A DNA stretch of 47,791 nucleotides. Origin: Nitrospiria bacterium. GTDB lineage: Bacteria > Nitrospirota > UBA9217. Location of the stretch: contig CAKKRC010000016.1 in NCBI GenBank assembly GCA_919902495.1, positions 1 to 47,791 on the forward strand. Reading direction: 5' to 3'. Below the pieces are notes generated by a model. The model was not told where the DNA came from and did no database searches. It was given only the letters and a program-made list of their open reading frames with translations. Shown piece after piece: positions 41,332 through 47,791 of the stretch; positions within the stretch are counted from its first letter, which is position 1, and every line of letters begins with the position of its first letter. The position numbers and the translations under genes are program-made.

Positions 41332-42066
41332 TTATCCTTCTGTTCCGTATATCTCCCGCATCTCTTTCGTATACCCTCCGCCCGGTTCATGGACGATCAA
41401 AGGCGGCAGGACTTCCAGGCTGCTTCCGCTTTCCTTTACCGATTCCAGCAGCACGAGTGATGCGGGTTTCTCCAGGAAAGGATGCACCAGGCGGAGCCGC
41501 TTGGGTTCCAGCTTCCGCCGCTTCATCAAGGCAACCAGCTCAGCCAGCCTCGCCGCAGGGAAGACGAGAAAGTATTTCCCTCTGTTCTCCAAATAGCAGT
41601 GCAAGTTCAGCCACGACTCGAGAGATGCTGCACGGTCATGCCGGGCGGTCTGCCGGGCCGCGTGGGGCGAGGTCCTGCCGGTTCCTTCTTTTATATAGGG
41701 TGGATTGGCGACAATTACACTGAGGGAGCCATGGTCGAGCGTTTTACTTAATTGCCGCAGGTCCCTTGCGATCACCGTGATCCGTCCTTCGAGAGAATTG
41801 TCAACGATGTTCTGTTCGCAGAGGTCCGCGAGCTGCGGTTGGACTTCCACCGCGGTGAAGACCGCACGGGGATGCTTCATCGCGAGGAGGAGGGAGATGA
41901 TCCCGGTACCGGCGCCGGGTTCGAGGACGCGGTCCTTCGGCTTGATGCGGCAGAAGTCTGCAAGCAGGATGCTGTCGAGGGTGAAGCGGTGTCCCTTCGC
42001 CGGCTGGGCGATCTGTACAACGCCGGCACCGCGGAGGGAGATGGAGTCCCGGGTTACCCCTGTCAC
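41332..42066 (-). CDS. trmN6: tRNA1(Val) adenine-N6-methyltransferase family (TrmN6/YfiC)
   Basis: This is a 244-residue SAM-dependent methyltransferase. Motif I is VLEPGAGTGIISLLLA, the Asp/Glu ligand region is VFTAVEVQ, and motif IV is VANPPYIKEG, the NPPY signature of N6-adenine or N5-glutamine methylases. QIAQPAKGHRFTLDSILLADF at the N-terminus is typical of TrmN6, which methylates A37 of tRNA1(Val). The GTG at 42066 overlaps the thioesterase TGA (GTGA, 42063-42066); the longer frame beyond it overlaps the thioesterase and is rejected. Confidence 0.87.
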   Translation of the reverse strand: MTGVTRDSISLRGAGVVQIAQPAKGHRFTLDSILLADFCRIKPKDRVLEPGAGTGIISLLLAMKHPRAVFTAVEVQPQLADLCEQNIVDNSLEGRITVIARDLRQLSKTLDHGSLSVIVANPPYIKEGTGRTSPHAARQTARHDRAASLESWLNLHCYLENRGKYFLVFPAARLAELVALMKRRKLEPKRLRLVHPFLEKPASLVLLESVKESGSSLEVLPPLIVHEPGGGYTKEMREIYGTEG

Positions 42067-42452
42067 GGGAGCTTTTCTCCCATGTCCGCGGGGATCCGTT
42101 TGATCTTTCCCGAGGGATCCACGCAGACCAGACGGGCTTGGGCTTCGGCGATGAGACGCCCCGAGGCCTTGTCGGACATCGTGTGGCTGAAGAGGAGGGA
42201 GGTGCGGGTCTTCTCGGCGATCCAGGTCTTGACCACAATGGTCTCGCCCAATCTGCCTGAGGAGCGATAGTCGATCTCTGCGCGCACCACAACGAAGACC
42301 GTTCCCTGGGCGGCAAGTTCGCTCACATTGAAGCCATGGTCTGCCAGGAACTCCGTGCGGCCTCGCTCCATGTACTTCAGGTAGTTGGCGTAGTAGACCA
42401 CGTTGCCGCAGTCCGTGTCCTCGTAGTAGATCTTTACCTCGATGGTGTTCAT
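42063..42452 (-). CDS. ybgC: YbgC/FadM-type acyl-CoA thioesterase
   Basis: This is a 129-residue hot-dog-fold protein. It opens with the family signature YYEDTDCGNVVYYANYLKYM, in which the Asp is catalytic, followed by ERGRTEFL on the long helix. VVRAEIDYRSSGRLGE and an edge strand with ARLVCVD complete the fold. Members hydrolyse short- or hydroxy-acyl-CoA thioesters; YbgC is often linked to tol-pal, which is not in this window. It is coupled to the downstream methyltransferase by a four-base overlap. AGGAG lies eleven bases before the ATG. Confidence 0.9.
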   Translation of the reverse strand: MNTIEVKIYYEDTDCGNVVYYANYLKYMERGRTEFLADHGFNVSELAAQGTVFVVVRAEIDYRSSGRLGETIVVKTWIAEKTRTSLLFSHTMSDKASGRLIAEAQARLVCVDPSGKIKRIPADMGEKLP

Positions 42453-42509
42453 TGATCTGGCCGCTCCTGGTAATCAATTATTTTTCACTTCAGCGACTGA
42501 GAGCAAGTT

Positions 42510-42914
42510 TCATTCAACAAATATCCAGTAAAGCGCGAGAAGGCCGCCGATTATAACTGCGGCAATACATGATGAGCTTAATACACCCCGATTGCCCATG
42601 TCTAACTCATATGCTTCAACGCTTGTAAGATTCTCGCCTTCTTCGCCGTATAATTCAGAGTTCAATTGTTTGGCAATATCTTGAAGTTTTCGCAAAGCCT
42701 CGCCCGAAGGTGTCTCTACGGCTATTTCTGGAGACCAATAATGAAAGATTGATTTTTTCTTTGATTTAGGTGCTATCCATTGGAAAGAAGGTTCTGGTAG
42801 TTGTGCCGAGACTGGATCAGGAGAAAATGCAGGGTCTTTTAATGCAATCTCAACAAATTCTTGGTAGCTGATTGGCGGACCTGCTGTTCTCTTAATAGTA
42901 ACAACATAGCTCAT
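42510..42914 (-). CDS. hypothetical tail-anchored protein
   Basis: This is a 134-residue protein. It is soluble for the first about 110 residues, with no recognised domain (SYQEFVEIALKDPAF, then QWIAPKSKKKSIFHYW), then has a single hydrophobic helix (CIAAVIIGGLLALYWIF) at the extreme C-terminus. AAGGAG lies about seven bases upstream of the ATG. Base composition is A/T-rich. It is 24 nt downstream of the Fic gene in the same direction and may be its partner, but it does not resemble a known Fic antitoxin. Confidence 0.6.
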   Translation of the reverse strand: MSYVVTIKRTAGPPISYQEFVEIALKDPAFSPDPVSAQLPEPSFQWIAPKSKKKSIFHYWSPEIAVETPSGEALRKLQDIAKQLNSELYGEEGENLTSVEAYELDMGNRGVLSSSCIAAVIIGGLLALYWIFVE

Positions 42915-42938
42915 CTACCTTTCTCCTTGGACTAACTA

Positions 42939-44102
42939 TTAGTTGTTGGCTCTATTCAGCGCTGCGGGGATAAATCCTTCATTGGCCAAGGCATGAACAA
43001 CGCCTCGTATCAGATAATTATTGCTAAAGCCAATGGTGTATTGACGCGCCCCTTCCTTGATGGGCTGCAACATTTTTCGTTCCACCAGTTTTTTGATTTG
43101 ATAGGTGCGCCGGGCGGAAGTCATGCCGGGCATGGCAGCTTCCAGATCGGCAGCCTTGGCCACGCCTTTATTGGCGGTTATCTGCAATACATTTTCTTCC
43201 ATCGACGTGATCAGTTCTCTTTCCCTGGCATACGAAAGCGCAGGCGCAAGAATCCTGTTTCTCAAATAGTCGAAGTCAGTAAGGCGATCCACTTTACGCA
43301 ATTCGTCCAGAATGCCTTGTAATACATAAATGCACCATGCCTCCAGCCCTTCCTGGGTGCCGGCATCAGCGCGTGCCAACATGGCGTAATACTGATCGCG
43401 GTCATTGCAGAATACCGCTGTCGGATTCAATACCCTGCCGCCGGCTTTTACATTAAAACCATACTTGATCATCAGGGCGTAGGTCAGGAGCCTCACTACG
43501 CGGCCATTGCCATTTCTGAACGGGTGTATCCAGCCAAAACGATGATGCGCCAACGCTACCTTGATGAGGTCATATTTGGGCGGTTGATTTTCATTGATGA
43601 ATGCAACCAGCTCCTGCATGTAGTCTGGCACCTGGACAAACTCGGGCGGCAAGTGCTCGGACTGAGCAATGTTCACCTGCGTCTGCCGATAAGTGCCCGG
43701 CGTGGCATCACCCTCCCGTGCCAGCTCTTTTACCGTGATGGAGTGCAGCTCTCGGATGAAGTGCTCTGTTAGACCATCGCCGGGCTGAAAACTCTCCTCA
43801 ATGTACGTCATGGGTGCTTCTATGTTCTCCATTTCCCGAAGTTGGTCAGATGGGGCCTGCCGGCTGCCTTCCAGCTTGCTTTCTACATAGTCCGCTAATG
43901 TAGTGTGATTACCCTCGATACGGGCTGATCCCAGACTTTCCAGCATGTGGAAAATGTGCTTGAGCTGGAAAAAGACCTGAGGCGGGGTCGTACCTTTCAG
44001 ATGCAGGCGGCGCAGATGTTCCAACTCCGTCAATACATCTACCAATGGGGAGTCGAACGACGGGTTGAGCAGGGTCAGATTATGATGATTAAATGAAGGC
44101 AT
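42939..44102 (-). CDS. fic: Fic-domain AMP-transferase, class II
   Basis: This is a 387-residue cytosolic protein. The catalytic Fic motif [12 protein letters not shown] is complete (His193 to Arg204), so AMP transfer to a protein hydroxyl is expected. The inhibitory helix motif SARIEG (Ser59 to Gly64, with Glu63) lies N-terminal to it, the class II arrangement in which the protein inhibits itself. A DUF4172-like N-terminal part and a C-terminal winged-helix (about 300-355) follow the common three-part layout. The target is unknown. Codon use is more A/T-rich than the core, consistent with acquisition. Confidence 0.9.
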   Translation of the reverse strand: MPSFNHHNLTLLNPSFDSPLVDVLTELEHLRRLHLKGTTPPQVFFQLKHIFHMLESLGSARIEGNHTTLADYVESKLEGSRQAPSDQLREMENIEAPMTYIEESFQPGDGLTEHFIRELHSITVKELAREGDATPGTYRQTQVNIAQSEHLPPEFVQVPDYMQELVAFINENQPPKYDLIKVALAHHRFGWIHPFRNGNGRVVRLLTYALMIKYGFNVKAGGRVLNPTAVFCNDRDQYYAMLARADAGTQEGLEAWCIYVLQGILDELRKVDRLTDFDYLRNRILAPALSYARERELITSMEENVLQITANKGVAKAADLEAAMPGMTSARRTYQIKKLVERKMLQPIKEGARQYTIGFSNNYLIRGVVHALANEGFIPAALNRANN

Positions 44103-44137
44103 TGCGACACCTTTCTATAGTGAGTTATTAAATTATC

Positions 44138-44157
44138 TGTAATTGTACATAATTACA
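44138..44157. promoter_or_regulatory. palindromic operator-like site upstream of fic
   Basis: TGTAATT-GTACAT-AATTACA is a perfect 7-bp inverted repeat with a 6-nt spacer, 36 nt upstream of the fic ATG in A/T-rich DNA. The protein's own winged-helix could bind it; that is inference. Confidence 0.55.
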
Positions 44158-44519
44158 ATAATAAAATCAATATATTATAGGTATACAACAGTGTATTTAT
44201 CTATAATTTGGTCGAACGGTATGTTGACTTACCATTGATGAAGTGGGAAATGAACGGCAGCCCGCACATTAGTTCTTCAGACGAGAATCCTCCCAGTCAA
44301 CAATTTCTGCATCAGGGTCAGGCTGTTAAAAAGAAAGCTAACCGATCGACAAGAATATATCATAAATACAGATTTCTTACACCATTCTTGCCGGCACGCT
44401 TTATCATCAATGTCGGAAAGAAAGAGGGTCTGAGGAAGGGAAGGGGATGATTGATGGTACGGGCGTTACTGTATCCGGTGGTCGGAAAGGATGCTTCGGT
44501 TCGGTGTGCGGTTGTCCTG
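44158..44519. other. A/T-rich spacer upstream of fic
   Basis: The 362-nt spacer lies between the fic operator and the end of hemY. It holds several TATA-like runs and a short 80-codon open frame (44208-44450) without a ribosome binding site or recognisable domain. I see no repeat of the octamer type here and no terminator for hemY. Confidence 0.4.
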
Positions 44520-45944
44520 CTACGCCTTGAGTATCTTCTCCGCCGCGATCTCCGCTTCATGCACGCAGTCTCCGATGCCGATGCCCTTGTAGGAACAGCC
44601 GATGAGGTGGAGGCCCGGATGCATGGCCACCCTGCGGTCGATGACCGTCATCCGGTCGAGATGGCCCACGGTGAACTTTGGCATGCCCTTGAACCACCGG
44701 TATACCTTGGCAAAGGCGGGGGCCGCCTTCAGGCCGAGGATGGTGTCCATCTCCTCGAGCACTGCTGTCGTCAGGGCAGCGTCGTCGAGCTCATGCACCA
44801 GCTCCTCATGGTGTCCGCCGCCCACGAACGCCCGGAGCATGATGGTGTCGTCGGGTGCGCGGTAGGACCACTTGATGGAGCTGTACGTCGAGGCGTTGAT
44901 CCTGCGGTTCTCCACTTTCGGGACGATGAAGCCGAAACCCCGGAGCGGGACCTTCACATCCTCGCGTTTGAACGCCACGGTGACGGTCCCTGACGAGGAC
45001 CACTGGATCGCGTTCATCTGGGTCGCAAGGTTCGCGTTGAAGCCCTTGATCATGTTCGCGGAGTCGTACGCGGCCGTGCCGAGGACCACGTGGTCCGCGC
45101 GAAGCTCTTCGCCCGTTGTCAGGAACACGGACCATTCCTTGCCGCGGGGCTCAACCGCCCGGACCGATGCGCCGATCCTGATGGAGTTCTTTCCGATGAA
45201 TGCCTCGCAGGCCTTCGGAAGAGAGTCCATGCCGTGTTTGAAGCTCATGAAATAGGTCATGGCTGGTTGGCCCGGTCGGGGCGGAGGGCCGCTCAAGGTC
45301 GCTTGGGGGCGGTTCTTCAGGGCCGCGAGCATTCCGCGGATGAGGCTCCCGCTCTTCTGCTCCATCTGGACGAAGCGCGGGAAGGTGGCCAGGACGCTCA
45401 TGTTGTCGGGGTTCGATGTGTGGATGCCGGCGACGAGGGGCTCGGCGATCTTGTCGAGGCACTCCCGGCCGAGCCTGCGGGTGACGAAGGAGGCGAGGCT
45501 TTCATCGCCCTGCTGCTTGCGGCGCGGCATGAAGACCTCCATGCCCATGCGCAGCTTCCCCGGCCAGGAGATGAGGTGCGACTTGGCCATGGGCCAGAAC
45601 GAGGTCGGCACCATCAGCATCACGCCTTCCGGCAGGGAGTGCAGGCGTCTGCCGGAATAGATGAACGTTCCTTTGAATTCGTCGTTGGATGGCAGCATCT
45701 CCGATTCGAGACCCAGTTTCCTGGCCAGGTTCACCGTCCAGACCTTCTCGGGCAGGAAGCTGTCGGGCCCTGCTTCCACAAGATAATCGCCGATGCGCTC
45801 CGTCAGGATCTTGCCGCCGATGCGCTGGTTCTTCTCAAGCAGCAGGACGTCCATGGTCTTGCCGTGGGCCTTGGCGCCTGCCTTGAGGTGGACCGCAGCG
45901 GCAAGACCGGCGATCCCGCCGCCGATGACGATGACTTTAGACAT
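44520..45944 (-). CDS. hemY: protoporphyrinogen/coproporphyrinogen III oxidase, HemY type
   Basis: This is a 474-residue FAD flavoprotein. The dinucleotide motif VIVIGGGIAGLAAAVHL opens the chain, then LLLEKNQRIGGKI. The substrate domain has GPDSFLPEKVW, and the C-terminal FAD strand is HLIGCSYKGIGIGDCVHEA. HemY-type enzymes oxidise protoporphyrinogen IX, or coproporphyrinogen III in the coproporphyrin-dependent route, at the membrane. A proximal operon of hemH, aminotransferase and hemY is read leftwards. AAGGA lies nine bases before the ATG. Which porphyrinogen it uses cannot be told from sequence. Confidence 0.9.
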   Translation of the reverse strand: MSKVIVIGGGIAGLAAAVHLKAGAKAHGKTMDVLLLEKNQRIGGKILTERIGDYLVEAGPDSFLPEKVWTVNLARKLGLESEMLPSNDEFKGTFIYSGRRLHSLPEGVMLMVPTSFWPMAKSHLISWPGKLRMGMEVFMPRRKQQGDESLASFVTRRLGRECLDKIAEPLVAGIHTSNPDNMSVLATFPRFVQMEQKSGSLIRGMLAALKNRPQATLSGPPPRPGQPAMTYFMSFKHGMDSLPKACEAFIGKNSIRIGASVRAVEPRGKEWSVFLTTGEELRADHVVLGTAAYDSANMIKGFNANLATQMNAIQWSSSGTVTVAFKREDVKVPLRGFGFIVPKVENRRINASTYSSIKWSYRAPDDTIMLRAFVGGGHHEELVHELDDAALTTAVLEEMDTILGLKAAPAFAKVYRWFKGMPKFTVGHLDRMTVIDRRVAMHPGLHLIGCSYKGIGIGDCVHEAEIAAEKILKA

Positions 45945-45962
45945 TGTTCAAATTCCTTTTAC

Positions 45963-45986
45963 CACGGAGGCACGGAGACACGGAGG
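45963..45986. repeat. octamer repeat, single arm
   Basis: CACGGAGG-CACGGAGA-CACGGAGG is an exact 8-nt period of the same family as the palindromes, in the left-arm orientation. No inverted partner is present; an ATTGCGG-family array follows 37 nt later. Confidence 0.8.
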
Positions 45987-46022
45987 GACGATAGGCGTCT
46001 ATGATGAAGAAACGGGAAAAAT

Positions 46023-46050
46023 CCGCAATCCGCAATCCGAAATCCGCAAT
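46023..46050. repeat. heptamer array, ATTGCGG family (right-arm orientation)
   Basis: CCGCAAT, CCGCAAT, CCGAAAT, CCGCAAT. It is nearly identical to the right arm of 6994-7090. It ends 9 nt before the aminotransferase stop codon (46060) and has no visible left arm. Confidence 0.85.
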
Positions 46051-46059
46051 GATGTGTGG

Positions 46060-47358
46060 TTATCCGTTCAGGTATTCCGTGATCTTGTCCCGCAGTGTCT
46101 TGAAGACCCATTCGAACTTCGCGTCGTCCGACTCGAGCAGGGTGACGCGGAAGCCCTGGAGGCCGCAGTTGAATCCCGTGAGTGGGACGACGCAGATGCC
46201 GGTCGCCGCCAGTAGGTAATAGACGAACCGTTTGTCGAGAGCGACGTTCTTCACGAGCCGCTCGACCTTTTCCTTCGCCTTTTCATTGGGGACCGTCAGC
46301 TTCTGGTTCGGCGTGAGCGCGTTCTCCCGGAACATCACGGTGAGGTAGAAGGCCCCGTTCGTCTGGTTCACCAGGACGCCTTTGATATCTTTCAAAAGCG
46401 TGTAGGCGAGGCGGGAGCGCTTTTCATAGATGGCGTTGCGGTTCGCGATATGCCCGCCATAGCGGCTGTCGCCCATGATCTCGGGGATGACCCGCTGGGG
46501 CAGCGTGGTGGAGCATACCTCGAGCATCTTGTCGTCCACAATGCTCTTGATGTACTTGGCGAAGACGGGGTCCTTGTCGGCGTTGTAGACCTCGATCCAG
46601 CCGCACCGCGCGCCAGGCCAGGGGAGCTCCTTGGAGATGCCCTTCATGGAGATGCCGCAGACGCCGTCGATCACGTCGGCGAGGGGTACCGACCTCTTGC
46701 CGTTGTACGTGAGGTTGATATAGATCTCGTCGCAGACGATAAAGAGGTCGTATTCCCTGGCGATGGCGACGATCTCAAGAAGGATCTCCTTCGGATAGAC
46801 GGCGCCCGTGGGATTGTCCGGGTTGATGAGCAGGATGCCGGAAATTGAGGGATTGTACTTCACCTTCATCCGGAGGTCGCTCACGTCGGGGTACCAGAGG
46901 TTCGCCGGGTCAAGATTGTAAGAGATGTATTCCGAGCCTGCGTGCGATGCCTCCGCCGAGGAATGGGTGCTGTAGGCCGGGCTCGGCCCGATGACGCGGT
47001 ATTCCTTCCGGAGCTGGCCGTAGATCTTGCTGATCGCGTCGCCGAGACCGTTAAAGAAGATGATGTCCTCTTTCGTGATCTGGACGCCCCCGTTCCGGTT
47101 CGCCCGTTGGGCGAGGAACTCCCGGGTGGCATCGAGGCCCTTGGTGGGGGAGTAGGCGTACGTCAGGTCCTCTTTCATCGCCTGCGTGATGATGTCCTTG
47201 ATCCAGGCGGGCAATTTTTCACCTTTCTGCACCGGGTCGCCGATGTTCTCCCAGGTGATGTCGACACCCATCTGCTGGAAGTCCTTGGCGACGGCCACGA
47301 TCTCCCTGATCTCGTACTTCAGTTCGTCTGCGCCTAATGATACGATGTTATTTCTCAT
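46060..47358 (-). CDS. PLP-dependent class I/II aminotransferase
   Basis: This is a 432-residue cytosolic fold-type I enzyme. It shows LINPDNPTGAVYP, the CDEIYINLTY loop with PLP-contacting Asp and Tyr, and SMKGISKELPWPGARCGW with the Schiff-base Lys. GFRVTLLE carries the substrate-carboxylate Arg. The ATG at 47358 is preferred because GGAGAG lies close upstream; an upstream in-frame extension of 30 codons runs into repeat DNA. Its position between hemH and hemY is notable, since no heme step needs it; an amino acid role is likely. Confidence 0.88.
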   Translation of the reverse strand: MRNNIVSLGADELKYEIREIVAVAKDFQQMGVDITWENIGDPVQKGEKLPAWIKDIITQAMKEDLTYAYSPTKGLDATREFLAQRANRNGGVQITKEDIIFFNGLGDAISKIYGQLRKEYRVIGPSPAYSTHSSAEASHAGSEYISYNLDPANLWYPDVSDLRMKVKYNPSISGILLINPDNPTGAVYPKEILLEIVAIAREYDLFIVCDEIYINLTYNGKRSVPLADVIDGVCGISMKGISKELPWPGARCGWIEVYNADKDPVFAKYIKSIVDDKMLEVCSTTLPQRVIPEIMGDSRYGGHIANRNAIYEKRSRLAYTLLKDIKGVLVNQTNGAFYLTVMFRENALTPNQKLTVPNEKAKEKVERLVKNVALDKRFVYYLLAATGICVVPLTGFNCGLQGFRVTLLESDDAKFEWVFKTLRDKITEYLNG

Positions 47359-47418
47359 GGTCTCTCCAGAAGTCTGCACGCTGAAAAGCAGTATTATTAC
47401 AAACGCGCTTACTATCGT

Positions 47419-47500
47419 GTCATTGCGAGGAGCATAGCGACGAAGCAATCTTTAACTTAACAACGAGATTGCCGCGCTCCCTTCGGTCGATCGCAAAGAC
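47419..47500. repeat. TTGCGAGGAGC-family inverted repeat, copy 2
   Basis: The left arm starts GTCATTGCGAGGAGC (47419). The right arm ends CTTCGGTCGATCGCAAAGAC (47481-47500). It matches 31746-31836 at both ends. It lies between hemH and the aminotransferase. Confidence 0.8.
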
Positions 47501-47527
47501 AGCGTAATAAAACTTTAGGCTTTTGTA

Positions 47528-47791
47528 TTAACGTGCCTTCCGAACAACGTCCGCCAGCGCCTTGATGAAGATCGGCGAAGTGTTCAGCGATTCCGACCGC
47601 TCAAAGGTGAGGCCCAGCTTTTCCGCGTGCCGGCGGTGCACGATATCGATGTCGTAAAGCGTTTCCAGGTGATCGCAGGTGAAGCCAAGGGGGACCTCGA
47701 GCACGAACTCGCCCTTATTTTCCGACGCGATCATGTCGAGGATCGTCTCCACGTCAGGCTCAATCCAGGGCTAGGTGGCCCGGGCGCCCTT
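47528..47791 (-). CDS. hemH: ferrochelatase, C-terminal part (cut by the window edge, internal TAG)
   Basis: The readable chain includes PWIEPDVETILDMI and VPLGFTCDHLETLYDIDI, the latter holding the conserved His/Glu region near the iron site, and ends VVRKAR with a TAA at 47530-47528. HemH inserts ferrous iron into protoporphyrin IX or coproporphyrin III. The frame continues upstream of the GTG at 47752 with family-like residues, but codon 47773-47771 is TAG directly before PWIEP; in relatives this position is normally a sense codon. It may be an assembly or sequencing error close to the contig end, or a genuine disruption. Only about 88 codons lie in the window. Confidence 0.75.

Noticed and set aside
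42067-42477. 137-codon extension of the TrmN6 frame
   Set aside because: It overlaps the YbgC thioesterase in another frame; GTG at 42066 in a GTGA overlap gives the family-length protein.
44208-44450. 80-codon open frame upstream of fic as a possible antitoxin
   Set aside because: No ribosome binding site, no hydrophobic or DNA-binding pattern, and the Fic protein already carries its own inhibitory motif.
6994-46050. CRISPR array among the heptamer and octamer repeats
   Set aside because: Units are 7-8 nt, contiguous and without unique spacers of 30-40 nt; no cas gene is present.
1-47791. tRNA or rRNA genes
   Set aside because: No acceptor/T-arm pattern or rRNA-like conserved stretch was seen on either strand, though a dedicated scan was not possible.

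Overview
The window is a GC-rich, densely coding stretch of a Gram-negative bacterial chromosome. Outer-membrane, lipoprotein and periplasmic proteins are present, and there is no rRNA, tRNA, phage or transposase gene. The gene mix (heme b synthase AhbD, hybrid and GAF sensor kinases, a CFI-box surface protein, a PAS protein with the two-Cys-pair C-terminus, a galT-glgA pair) suggests a Nitrospirota- or Desulfobacterota-like environmental lineage. That placement is an inference. Third codon positions are strongly G/C in the core genes. Three islands (about 22.6-25.4, 32.9-33.5 and 42.5-44.5 kb) are visibly more A/T-rich and carry hypothetical, lipoprotein and Fic genes.

Layout. 0-12.2 kb is envelope-oriented. 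It starts with the tail of an ABC ATPase. A minus-strand pair follows: a beta-helix/FN3/CFI-box protein and an outer-membrane barrel. Divergent from the pair is a very large secreted protein (two NHL propellers, two FN3, a transglutaminase-like domain, TPRs) followed by a small periplasmic partner. Then come an AmpG-like MFS transporter and two paralogous membrane-anchored propeller proteins. 12.2-22.5 kb is mixed: a small membrane protein, an AEC transporter, a His-rich putative ribbon-helix-helix protein, a minimal NagA-like hydrolase, a phosphoglycolate-phosphatase-like HAD, a GAF-GGDEF cyclase, AhbD, a PAS protein and Uup. 22.6-29 kb is accessory plus a PhnD-like binding protein/hybrid kinase pair and a YajD-type HNH protein. 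29-42.5 kb is housekeeping and signalling: DusB, polysaccharide deacetylase, ferritin-like protein, class III cyclase, RlmD-type methyltransferase, a GAF kinase/response regulator pair, galT-glgA, a DUF721/DciA-like protein, TrmN6 and a YbgC thioesterase. 42.5-44.5 kb holds a Fic gene. 44.5-47.8 kb is a hemH-aminotransferase-hemY group read leftwards; hemH is cut by the window edge.

How genes work together. HemH and HemY are the late steps of heme synthesis. AhbD decarboxylates iron-coproporphyrin III to heme b, so the genome may run a mixed heme route. GalT and GlgA overlap by four bases behind a strong sigma70-type promoter and should make or mobilise nucleotide sugars for glycogen. The PhnD-like protein and hybrid kinase overlap by four bases and look like a ligand-sensing unit. 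Several gene pairs use ATGA or GTGA overlaps.

The most striking non-genic feature is the spacers. At least nine loci carry the same architecture: about three copies of a degenerate octamer (roughly CRCRRAGR), a spacer, and usually the same octamers inverted. Other spacers hold palindromes built from heptamers or from a different octamer, plus short GC-rich hairpins. No transposase is visible. In one copy both arms carry the same extra sequence, as if the arms were copied from each other.
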